Source of the DNA: an uncultured Alphaproteobacteria bacterium
GTDB lineage: Bacteria; Pseudomonadota; Alphaproteobacteria; Caulobacterales; Hyphomonadaceae
DNA: 64,000 bases
Assembly (NCBI GenBank): GCA_903831255.1
Contig: CAIKWZ010000024.1
Location: 48,614-112,613 of the forward strand
Direction of reading: 5' to 3'
Below are positions 45,266 through 52,920 of the stretch, in pieces. Every line of letters starts with the position of its first letter. The first letter of the stretch is position 1. The translations under genes were made by a program, and so were the position numbers. A model generated the notes under the pieces. That model was not told the origin of the DNA, ran no database searches, and saw only the letters and a list, made by a program, of their open reading frames with translations.

Positions 45266-46194
45266 AGGAAACGCGTTCCGACAGCGGTTCGAAATCCCCG
45301 CATGACGTCCGCAGCGTCCATGGGGGACCGCCCCTCCCTCTGAAGACGCAGGAAACGAAGCGCCCCGCGGCCGCACGCGACAAGGAGACCGTCGTCGAGG
45401 AGGGTTCCAGGCTCGCCATGGCCATCTTCTACGCGAACATTGAGCGCCTTCACCCGAACCGGGCCCTTGTCGGTCGGCCATTCAAACCAGCTTCCCGGAT
45501 GGGGAGACAGCCCCCTGATATGGGCGCTCAGACGCTCCGCCGGCCAGGTCCAATCAATACGCGCCTCTTCCGGGGATATCTTGGAGGCGTAGGTGACGCC
45601 CTCCTCAGACTGCACCCGAAAGACCGCGCTGCCGGCTTCCACCTTCATGAGCGCGCGAACGATGAGGTCGGCTCCAAGCATTGCGAGACGATCATGAACG
45701 TCCTGAAACGTATCGGCTTCAAGTATCGGGGTTCGCGCAGACAGCATGACTGGCCCCGTGTCCAGTCCAGGCTCCATCTTCATGACCTCGACGCCCGTTT
45801 CCGGATCGCCAGCCATAATTGCACGCTGGATCGGCGCAGCCCCCCGCCATCGCGGAAGAAGACTGCCATGAATGTTAAAGCATCCCCTCTGCGGCGCATC
45901 GAGAACAGATCGAGGAAGGATCAGGCCGTAAGAGGCGACCACAGCTGCCTCGAGTTCAAGGTCGGCGAACGCCTGGCGTTCATCAGGGTCGCGAAAGTTC
46001 TGGGGCGTGCGAACCGATAGAGACAACTCGTTCGCAACGGCATGCACCGGGGTCGGGCGCTCCGCCTTTCCGCGGCCTGCCGGCCGAGGCGGCTGCGAAT
46101 AGACGCAGACCACATGATGACCCGCCTCCACAAGAGCTCGCAGAGCCGGGACGGCGAAGGCGGAGGATCCCATGAAGGCAAGTCTCAATGGCAT
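45262..46194 (-). CDS. fmt: Methionyl-tRNA formyltransferase
   Basis: A 310-residue enzyme adding the formyl group to initiator Met-tRNA from 10-formyl-tetrahydrofolate. The core FNIHGSLLPRWRGAAPIQRA holds catalytic Asn and His, the third catalytic residue is in GLDTGPVM, and the C-terminal OB-like tRNA domain covers about 205-310. def (peptide deformylase), usually adjacent, is not in this window; upstream there is only a small membrane-protein gene in the other orientation, 108 bp away. Confidence 0.96.
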   Translation of the reverse strand: MPLRLAFMGSSAFAVPALRALVEAGHHVVCVYSQPPRPAGRGKAERPTPVHAVANELSLSVRTPQNFRDPDERQAFADLELEAAVVASYGLILPRSVLDAPQRGCFNIHGSLLPRWRGAAPIQRAIMAGDPETGVEVMKMEPGLDTGPVMLSARTPILEADTFQDVHDRLAMLGADLIVRALMKVEAGSAVFRVQSEEGVTYASKISPEEARIDWTWPAERLSAHIRGLSPHPGSWFEWPTDKGPVRVKALNVRVEDGHGEPGTLLDDGLLVACGRGALRFLRLQREGRSPMDAADVMRGFRTAVGTRFL

Positions 46195-46302
46195 GGGCGA
46201 TCTCTAGAGCATCCACGGGTCAAGTGGTATAGCCGACGGGCGGATCGGGACGAAGCGAGGATGATCTCAGCCGCAGCCTGTCAGCTCAGGAGATCACCGG
46301 CG

Positions 46303-46530
46303 ATGGACTTCAAGCGTTCCGAACTTATCGCCATGGCGGCTGCCGTGATCATCCCGCTTGTCATCTTCGCCGTTGTCCTAACGCCAGGGGCGGTGAAGGC
46401 CATCACCCTTTTTCTTCTCACAGCGAATAACATGCCTATCGTGTTCGGCGGAGCTGCAGCAGGCGTATTCTGTATTCTCGCCTATCGTATCTTCCGTCGC
46501 CTCCGCCCCGGAGGTCCGCGTAAACCCTGA
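46303..46530 (+). CDS. Small membrane protein, unknown function
   Basis: A 75-residue protein with a short polar N-terminus (MDFKRSEL), a strongly hydrophobic helix at about 9-33, a second at about 38-63 and a basic tail (YRIFRRLRPGGPRKP), the positive-inside pattern of a two-TM protein with both ends in the cytoplasm. AGGAG lies about 11 nt before ATG 46303. The frame is open further upstream without similarity. It is divergent from fmt and convergent with ybaB (9 bp gap). I do not recognise a family. Confidence 0.6.
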   Translation: MDFKRSELIAMAAAVIIPLVIFAVVLTPGAVKAITLFLLTANNMPIVFGGAAAGVFCILAYRIFRRLRPGGPRKP

Positions 46531-46539
46531 TCCTCAGCC

Positions 46540-46866
46540 TTAGAACGGAAGCTTGAAGCCCGGCATCATCCCGGCAAGACCGCCGGTCGCCTCGCGCATT
46601 GCTTCAGACACAGCCTCATCAAGCCGTCGTCGAGCGTCCGCATGGGCCGCCTTGATCAGGTCTTCGAGGATCTCGGCCTCGCCTGGGACCATGAGACTCG
46701 GATCCACCGACAAGGCCTCGAGCTCGCCCTTTCCCCTCAGGCGCACCCGGACCAGACCGGCGCCGGCAGTCCCTTCAGCCTGAACTAACTCCATCTTTTG
46801 CTGGGCTTCAGCCAGCCGAGCCTGCATCTGCTGGGCCTGGCGCATAATCTCCGACAGATCCTTCAA
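46540..46866 (-). CDS. ybaB: YbaB/EbfC family nucleoid-associated protein
   Basis: A 108-residue DNA-binding dimer. The N-terminal helix DLSEIMRQAQQMQARLAEAQ with Gln-rich coil, the middle VRVRLRGKGELEALSVDPSL and the C-terminal helix LIKAAHADARRRLDEAVSE match the family along its whole length. ATG 46866 overlaps the dnaX stop by 4 nt, the conserved dnaX-ybaB pairing. recR, the usual third gene, is absent; a convergent small gene follows instead. Confidence 0.95.
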   Translation of the reverse strand: MKDLSEIMRQAQQMQARLAEAQQKMELVQAEGTAGAGLVRVRLRGKGELEALSVDPSLMVPGEAEILEDLIKAAHADARRRLDEAVSEAMREATGGLAGMMPGFKLPF

Positions 46867-48752
46867 TCATCACTCTCCTCTGGATCGGGCTCGATCTCGA
46901 TTTCCTGAGACCGTCCATGTCCCGAAAAATCCACATGCACGATGTTCTCGCCGTGAGGACTGACGGGCATATCGTCGTCCTCCAGAAAACCCTCGAGCGC
47001 CTCAGGTTCGTCCACCCGAAGAACGCGAGATCCGGGAAACGCTCTCAGCGCCTCACGAATTCTCGGATGGGCTTCCACCGCTGACAAGCGCTCCTTGCGA
47101 CGACGGCTGCGTCTCTCGGCGGCGCTCTCTGCGGCACCTTCAGAGGTCTGTTCGACCCGCCATTCGACTCCGGTCACGCTCTCAAGCCAGGTGCGGATCT
47201 TCTGCGAGAGACCTGCAGGCGCCCCCGGGGCGACGGAATAGCGAAACTCACCGTAACCAATCTCAGCGGGCCTGACATAGGTCTCGATCTCGTAACGCAG
47301 ATCGATCTGTCGACGCGCCTCCAGCTCGGAAATAATCGCCGGAAGCGTGCCAAGGCGCAATGCCGCCCCCTGCGGACCTGAGACCTCAGATAAGGCGAGG
47401 CCCGCGGGAGCGGAAGCAGGCTTCGGAGGCGGGGGGAGATGGGAGGATTTGTCGGCGCCGGCCCCATCACGCCCGGCGCCGAGGAGCTTGGCGGCGTCTT
47501 CAGGAGGCGGAAGGGACGCCGCCGCGGCGAGCCGAAGAATGATCATCTGCGCAGCGGCCACCGGATCGGGGGCCCGGGAGCAGTCCTCGTACCCCTGCAG
47601 AAGAAGACGCCACAACCGGGAGCACTGGGCCGGGGACAGACGCTGTGCGAGGGCGAGTGTCCTCGTCCTCCAGTCAGCAGGCCCTGCGAACCTGTAGTCC
47701 TCCCCAAGGGCCTTAGCCCGAGAAACTTCGCCAACAAGATCCATCAGGTCCCGAAGGAGCACCGCCGCATCGGCCCCGGCGGCCAGAAGCGCGGAGACCT
47801 CCTCCAGGGAACGGCGGTTGTCCCCACTTATCGTCAGATCAAGCAGGTCCAGAATACGTGAACGATCAGCAAGCCCCAGCATCTCTCGGACCGTCTCGGC
47901 TCCGACTTCAGAGGAGGCCGCCGCGGCCTGAACAATCACCTGATCAAGAATGGAAAGACCGTCTCGGGCCGAGCCCTCTGCGGCGCGAGCTATGAGAGCA
48001 AGGGCATCCTGGGATATCTTTGCCCCTTCCTGGTCGCAAATCTTCGAGAGGTGACCAACCAGCGCCTCGGTAGAGAACCGCTGCAGGGTGAAACGCTGAC
48101 AGCGCGAGAGAACGGTGACCGGAACACGACGGACCTCAGTCGTCGCAAAGATGAACTTCACATGCGGCGGGGGCTCCTCAAGGGTCTTGAGGAGAGCGTT
48201 GAAGGCGGCGGTCGACAGCATGTGGACTTCGTCGATGATGTAGACCTTGTAGCGCGCGGACACTGGGGCGTAGCGCAGACCATCGAGCAAATCCCGCATG
48301 TCTCCGACGCCCGTTCGGGAAGCTGCGTCGAGCTCCAGCACATCAGGATGAGAGCCCGCCATGATCGATGCGCAATGGACACCCGGCGGATCGAGACGAA
48401 TGGACGGCGCGTCAAGCGACGGTGAGCGATAATTGAGAGCGCGAGCCAAAAGCCGCGCCGTCGTCGTCTTTCCGACCCCTCGTACGCCGGTCAGCATAAA
48501 GGCATGGGCTATGCGACCGGTTGCAAAGGCGTTGGTGAGGATCCTCACCATAGCTTCCTGCCCGACGAGATCCTCAAAGGTCCGCGGTCGGTATTTTCGC
48601 GCCAGCACCTGATAGGCCTGCGTGGGCGCTGCAGTCGGGAGCGAAGAAAAGAGCGCGTCGTCGGCGTCGACATCGGGCGACCCGGACATGCTGTCCGGAT
48701 CTCGACCGGCACGCCCTGAAGCAGGCGATGGAGGAGGATTTTTCGACGACAT
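46863..48752 (-). CDS. dnaX: DNA polymerase III subunits gamma and tau
   Basis: A 629-residue clamp-loader ATPase. A variable 45-residue leader precedes AYQVLARKYRPRTFEDLVGQ. The P-loop is GVRGVGKTTTARLLARALN, the Walker B acidic motif VYIIDEVHML, sensor 1 FIFATTEVRRVP. The region that forms the zinc module in E. coli has only one Cys (GVHCASI), as often seen in alphaproteobacteria. A Pro/Ala-rich linker at about 435-470 leads to the tau-specific C-terminus. No obvious A-rich slippage site was noticed. It lies 174 bp downstream of the SRP RNA gene on the same strand. Confidence 0.96.
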   Translation of the reverse strand: MSSKNPPPSPASGRAGRDPDSMSGSPDVDADDALFSSLPTAAPTQAYQVLARKYRPRTFEDLVGQEAMVRILTNAFATGRIAHAFMLTGVRGVGKTTTARLLARALNYRSPSLDAPSIRLDPPGVHCASIMAGSHPDVLELDAASRTGVGDMRDLLDGLRYAPVSARYKVYIIDEVHMLSTAAFNALLKTLEEPPPHVKFIFATTEVRRVPVTVLSRCQRFTLQRFSTEALVGHLSKICDQEGAKISQDALALIARAAEGSARDGLSILDQVIVQAAAASSEVGAETVREMLGLADRSRILDLLDLTISGDNRRSLEEVSALLAAGADAAVLLRDLMDLVGEVSRAKALGEDYRFAGPADWRTRTLALAQRLSPAQCSRLWRLLLQGYEDCSRAPDPVAAAQMIILRLAAAASLPPPEDAAKLLGAGRDGAGADKSSHLPPPPKPASAPAGLALSEVSGPQGAALRLGTLPAIISELEARRQIDLRYEIETYVRPAEIGYGEFRYSVAPGAPAGLSQKIRTWLESVTGVEWRVEQTSEGAAESAAERRSRRRKERLSAVEAHPRIREALRAFPGSRVLRVDEPEALEGFLEDDDMPVSPHGENIVHVDFSGHGRSQEIEIEPDPEESDD

Positions 48753-48926
48753 GATCTCTTATGGCCCAGCTAGGGGCGCGGCGACAACCCGGCGCGGCGC
48801 AAACCCGGTGGATCGTCTCCCCTCGGCGGTCCTCCCGCCCTGTCCCCCCAAACGATCGATCCGAACGCGCAGACGCGGCCCGCGTGAAGAAGACAAGCCG
48901 ATAATCGGGGCTTAAGCGACCAAAGG

Positions 48927-49021
48927 CGCAGACTGGCGACGACCCGACCGAAGCTCGTTACGGCTGCTTCCTCTCGGACCTGACCGGGTTGGCGAGACGT
49001 TCGTCCGCCGCCAGCCTGCAG
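48927..49021 (-). ncRNA. ffs: Signal recognition particle RNA (4.5S-type)
   Basis: On the minus strand the SRP core reads CGGTCAGGTCCGAGAGGAAG followed by CAGCCGTAACGAG, the conserved domain IV with its symmetric and asymmetric loops. The apical tetraloop is GAGA, a GNRA loop, instead of the GGAA of E. coli. Outer arms GCAGGCTGGCGGC and GTCGCCAGTCTGC pair to close a hairpin of about 95 nt. It binds Ffh for co-translational targeting. Exact ends are estimated from the outer stem. Location upstream of dnaX is common in alphaproteobacteria. Confidence 0.93.
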
Positions 49022-49187
49022 GGCACTATATCGCGATCCTAGGGACGGATAGCAAGGGTTCGCACTCATCAACCCGTCAGCAGCGATCACAGGCCTTAAC
49101 GGACCGAGCGAAGTCAGCTAGGGGGGCTGAAGTCATTTGCAACAGCAAAAGCCACGTCCAATCCGTGTTTCCGGAGGTTTCCTACCG

Positions 49188-50159
49188 ATGCCGCAAGCCT
49201 CCAACGTCCAGATGCCTCTCAGCTCTCAAGGGCTCGATCGCGCCGGACATCTCCGACGCGACGCGGCCTGGCTGGAGGAGGCCTTCAGGTCCGATCGGGC
49301 CCGCGTGCTCATCATGCGCGAGGGACTTCCCCTGGTCGAAGGCGCGACCCCGCCCAGAGGATCCGCCGCACCCGGCACACGGTTTTCCGGTCATCGCCCC
49401 CTCCTCTGGCTCGGCCCCCAGGCGAGCCTGTTGTCGCGGTCCCCGACCCGGCTGTTTCTGGGACTGAGTCCAAAAGGCTCCCCGGTGTTCGCTCTTGAAC
49501 TGGAGGCCGACTTCAGCCTGTCCGCCTCTCCTGTCGCCGGGCTTGGCGTCTTCGAAGATTTCAGAGCTGCAGCCTCCGGGCTCGACAGCTTCGAGGCCGG
49601 ATGCGCCGCGACCGCTCGGGCGGTATTCGAGTGGCACAGACGACATGGCTTTTGCAGCGCCTGCGGGGCGCGCTCGAGGATCGAGGACGCAGGCTGGAAG
49701 CGCCGCTGCGAGAGCTGCGGGGCGGAACACTTTCCCCGTGTCGACCCCGTCGCCATCATGCTCGCTGTTCGAGACGGGTCGTGCCTTCTCGGAAGGCAGG
49801 CCGCCTGGCCGAGAGGTTTCTGGTCTTGCCTCGCCGGCTTTGTCGAACCGGGCGAAACAATCGAAGAAGCCGCAGTCCGGGAGCTGTTCGAAGAATCCGG
49901 GGTAAGGGCCTCTCCGGCGAGCGCCAGCTATCTATTCTGCCAGCCGTGGCCGTTTCCATCGTCCCTCATGATGGGGCTGATCCTCGAAGCGGACAGCGAG
50001 GAGATCAAGGTCGACCCGTCAGAACTCGAAGCGGCAAGATGGGTGTCGAGGGAAGAGACCGCCATGATCATGGCGGGGCGCCATCCGGAGATCTTCGCGC
50101 CGCCGCCCCTTGCGGTCGCCCATCATGTCATCCGGGCCTGGCTCGACAGAACCGAATGA
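49188..50159 (+). CDS. nudC: NAD(+) diphosphatase / NAD-decapping NudC
   Basis: A 323-residue Nudix hydrolase cutting NADH/NAD+ and NAD-capped RNA. The zinc ribbon is FCSACGARS...CESCGAEHFPR (about 155-190). The full Nudix box GFVEPGETIEEAAVRELFEE then SGV is at about 215-240. The NudC-specific signature appears as CQPWPFPSSLM, with Cys replacing the usual first Ser. ATG 49188 has GGAGG ten bases upstream; the frame extends to TTG 49137 without need. It is convergent with pheA (21 bp between stops). Confidence 0.95.
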   Translation: MPQASNVQMPLSSQGLDRAGHLRRDAAWLEEAFRSDRARVLIMREGLPLVEGATPPRGSAAPGTRFSGHRPLLWLGPQASLLSRSPTRLFLGLSPKGSPVFALELEADFSLSASPVAGLGVFEDFRAAASGLDSFEAGCAATARAVFEWHRRHGFCSACGARSRIEDAGWKRRCESCGAEHFPRVDPVAIMLAVRDGSCLLGRQAAWPRGFWSCLAGFVEPGETIEEAAVRELFEESGVRASPASASYLFCQPWPFPSSLMMGLILEADSEEIKVDPSELEAARWVSREETAMIMAGRHPEIFAPPPLAVAHHVIRAWLDRTE

Positions 50160-50180
50160 CCGGTCCGAACTGCTGATCCG

Positions 50181-51038
50181 TCAGACAGAGACCCGAAGCG
50201 CAGCCTTGGAGCGATAGGGATGCGCCGAGAAAACCCCAAGATGCCTGACCTCGGTGGAGAAAAAACCCAGTTCATCCAGAGCTCGCTGCAGGGAAGGATC
50301 ATCGGGATGACCCTCGACCTCGGCGTAGAACTGGGTGGCGGTGAATGCGCCCCCAACCTGATAGCTCTCAAGCTTGGTCATGTTCACGCCGTTGGTGGCG
50401 AAGCCGCCCATCGCCTTGTACAAAGCTGACGGAACGTTCCTCACCCGGAATATGAACGCTGTCACCCAGTTCCCCTGCAGGCGCTCGGGCATGACATGCT
50501 CGCGACTCATAATCAGGAAGCGGGTCGTATTATGAGCCGCATCTTCTATATTTTCCGCCAATATTTCAAGACCATAGACCTCAGCGGCGAGACGAGGCGC
50601 TATCGCAGCCTGGGTCGGATCGCCCAGCTCCGCCACTTCCCTGGCGGCCCCAGCCGTATCGGCCGAGGTCCGCGCCATGATCCCGCGGCTGCGCAGGAAA
50701 ACGCGACACTGTCCCAACCCCATCGTGTGACTGTGAGCGGCGCGAATATCCGCAAGCCTCGAGCCCTTCAGCCCCATCAGCTGGAAGCGGATCGGCATGA
50801 AGTGCTCAGCGACGATATGAAGGGGCGACGTCGGCAGGAGGTGGTGAATATCCGCCACTCGTCCGGCGATCGAGTTCTCCACAGGGATCATGGCCAGGTC
50901 CGCCTCGCCCGTGGCTGCAGCCTGGAAGGCGTCTTCAAACGTCGGACATGGTAAAGGGTCGAGATGAGGGTGGGTCTCTAGACAAGCGATGTGGGAGTTG
51001 GCGCCCAACTCGCCCTGAAATGCTATGCGTGCGATCAT
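50181..51038 (-). CDS. pheA: Prephenate dehydratase
   Basis: A 285-residue monofunctional enzyme converting prephenate to phenylpyruvate in phenylalanine synthesis. It starts ARIAFQGELGANSHIA. PVENSIAGRVADIHHLL and the catalytic TTRF motif (HNTTRFLIM) define the dehydratase domain. The C-terminal ACT domain (about 195-275) carries the Phe-binding KLESYQVGG variant of the ESRP motif, implying feedback inhibition. ATG 51038 has GAGG five bases upstream; a TTG 18 nt earlier is less likely. There is no chorismate mutase domain. Confidence 0.95.
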   Translation of the reverse strand: MIARIAFQGELGANSHIACLETHPHLDPLPCPTFEDAFQAAATGEADLAMIPVENSIAGRVADIHHLLPTSPLHIVAEHFMPIRFQLMGLKGSRLADIRAAHSHTMGLGQCRVFLRSRGIMARTSADTAGAAREVAELGDPTQAAIAPRLAAEVYGLEILAENIEDAAHNTTRFLIMSREHVMPERLQGNWVTAFIFRVRNVPSALYKAMGGFATNGVNMTKLESYQVGGAFTATQFYAEVEGHPDDPSLQRALDELGFFSTEVRHLGVFSAHPYRSKAALRVSV

Positions 51039-51261
51039 GCCAGCCTCTATGCCCAAGGCGGGCCCCGAGGGAAAGCCCCTGTTCTGAGGTCAGCCTTGGT
51101 CGACCGGTTCAATTCGTCGTCCGTCGATGATGCGTCGTTTCGCCCGCTCAGTCCGGGTTGCAGCCGATGGGCCTGCATGCCAGAAACGGCCGCGCATTTG
51201 CGTGTCTCTCGAATCGATGAGAGTCGCGTCCGGACGGGTCCGCCTAGCAGGGTTTCAGACG

Positions 51262-51957
51262 ATGGATCTGGGCTTCAACAAAATCGCCTTCTGCGTTCTC
51301 GCGACGGGCCTGGTGATCATCGGCCTTAACGAGGCCTCTCACAGTCTGTTTCACCACGCCGAGCACGAAAAACCCGGCTACTTCGTTGAAGTTCCCGAGG
51401 TCGCATCCGGGGTTGAAGCCGCCGCCGTTGAGGAAGGTCCCCGTGATTATGCGGTGCTGATCGCTGCCGGCGATGTGGAGGCCGGCAAGGCCGTCTCCGT
51501 TAAGTGCCTTCAGTGTCATTCTCTCGAGCCCGGCGGACAGGCGCTTCAGGGGCCGCCGCTTTACGGCGTCGTCGGACGTCAGATCGCTTCAGTTGACGGC
51601 TTCAAGTACTCGGCCGGCGATACGGGCCTGGAAGGGCAAAAAGGCCAGATCTGGGATTATGATCACCTGGATCGCTTCCTTGAGCGTCCAAAAGCCTATG
51701 CGGCGGGAACCGCGATGAACTTTGTGGGCCTGAAGAAGCAGAAAGACCGCTCAGACCTTATCGCTTACATGCGAACGCTGACGTCTGGCGAGCCTCTGGC
51801 CCTGCCCGCACCGCTTCCCGTTTCAGCTCCTGCAGACCCTGCCGCGGCTCCTGCGGATGGCGCCGCTGTCCCGGCTGACGGAGCGCCTGCGGCTGTTGAT
51901 GGCGCGACCCCTGCGCCCGCAGCGCCTGCAACCGCAACGCCGCCAGCCTCCAATTAA
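51262..51957 (+). CDS. Membrane-anchored c-type cytochrome (CycM/c552-like)
   Basis: A 231-residue cytochrome with an uncleaved N-terminal anchor (about 6-24) and the heme domain in the periplasm. The heme site CLQCH follows GKAVSVK, the axial Met is in TAMNFVGL, and the GPPLYGVVGRQ and FKYSAG blocks match class I c2/CycM cytochromes that feed cytochrome oxidase. The last 45 residues are an Ala/Pro/Asp-rich low-complexity tail with PADGA-type repeats, unusual in length. ATG 51262 has AGCAGGG upstream; longer frames add a region without signal features. Confidence 0.92.
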   Translation: MDLGFNKIAFCVLATGLVIIGLNEASHSLFHHAEHEKPGYFVEVPEVASGVEAAAVEEGPRDYAVLIAAGDVEAGKAVSVKCLQCHSLEPGGQALQGPPLYGVVGRQIASVDGFKYSAGDTGLEGQKGQIWDYDHLDRFLERPKAYAAGTAMNFVGLKKQKDRSDLIAYMRTLTSGEPLALPAPLPVSAPADPAAAPADGAAVPADGAPAAVDGATPAPAAPATATPPASN

Positions 51958-51976
51958 AGCGTGACCTGCGCTTTAA
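51954..51976. terminator. Hairpin terminator between cytochrome c and NlpC/P60 genes
   Basis: TTAAAGCG (51954-51961) and CGCTTTAA (51969-51976) form a perfect 8-bp inverted repeat with a 7-nt loop that includes the cytochrome stop codon. It lies between convergent genes and could act in both directions. No long T-run is present. Confidence 0.5.
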
Positions 51977-52002
51977 GGGCGGCTGGGTGTTGAGGCTGGC
52001 CT

Positions 52003-52863
52003 TCAGTCGTTTCCGTCCAGGCGCCTGATGCAACTGGCCTCCGCGGTCAGAGGGGTACGTCCTTTTGAGACCTCGGATAAAGGTTCGATCACCACAGCCA
52101 TCGTCCTGCCATCGGCATGAACGACCATTCGTTCGTCGATCAGGATGGCGACGTGCCCCTTCCAGAAAGCGAAGTCGCCTCGGGCCGGCCTCTCATCTCC
52201 TCGCAGCTCGCGACCAAGAGAATCTAATTGCATATCAGTGTCCCGAGCGCATGTCTGTCCAGCCCCTCCCAAGGCGCTCTGAACGAGCCCGGAACAGTCG
52301 ATCCCCATCGAGCACCGCCCTCCCCAAAGATACGGCGTCCCCAGGAAGGCCTGGGCGATCGCCACATAATCTCCTCCTCTGTGATCCAGGCCGACGAGAT
52401 GGGACGCGGCGATCCAGCCGCCGCGTGCGACCGGCAGGAAGGCGCCCTCGCCGCCGGCCGCCGACAGGGCAATGCGCGCATTCATCGGCGCAGACATCAG
52501 GGCCGGCGCCCGCAGATCCGGCTCTGCATAAATGATCGAGCGAAGAGCACGAATGCGCCTCGAAGGTTCACGAACGTCCGATGTCATATCGGCAAGAGAC
52601 ATCCATCCGACATAGTCGTCATGAAGAGATTGTCCCCACCCCCAACTTCCGCGCACGTCATAAATGATGGCGGTTTCGCCGAGCAGAAGCTGATTCATCT
52701 GCTCACTTTCCAAAGACGGTTCCCGATGAACTCCGATCGCCGGCGCCGCCGCCTGAAACTTCACGCCCTCCACATAACGTTGGGCATCTATTCGTCCCCT
52801 CAGATGCTTGGCCGCTATGTCTCCCCTCACGGGGGTCAGTCGTGGATCATATCGTTCTGTCAC
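52003..52863 (-). CDS. NlpC/P60 family peptidase with SH3-like domain
   Basis: A 286-residue putative gamma-D-Glu-diamino-acid endopeptidase. Bacterial SH3-like modules occupy about 40-165 (the YDVRGSWGWGQS..DDYVGWM segment). The C-terminal NlpC/P60 domain has the catalytic Cys in GIDCSGLVQ, a His in GHVAILID and a polar third residue after VVHADG. No signal peptide is seen, so it may act on recycled cytoplasmic muropeptides, as known for similar Dip-type enzymes. It lies 57 bp behind the M17 aminopeptidase, a pairing common in alphaproteobacteria. Confidence 0.92.
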   Translation of the reverse strand: MTERYDPRLTPVRGDIAAKHLRGRIDAQRYVEGVKFQAAAPAIGVHREPSLESEQMNQLLLGETAIIYDVRGSWGWGQSLHDDYVGWMSLADMTSDVREPSRRIRALRSIIYAEPDLRAPALMSAPMNARIALSAAGGEGAFLPVARGGWIAASHLVGLDHRGGDYVAIAQAFLGTPYLWGGRCSMGIDCSGLVQSALGGAGQTCARDTDMQLDSLGRELRGDERPARGDFAFWKGHVAILIDERMVVHADGRTMAVVIEPLSEVSKGRTPLTAEASCIRRLDGND

Positions 52864-52920
52864 GCCGCATTCTCCGAGGCCCGGCGATGGGCATAATCGA
52901 GACCGGCTGAGCCTTCCGGC

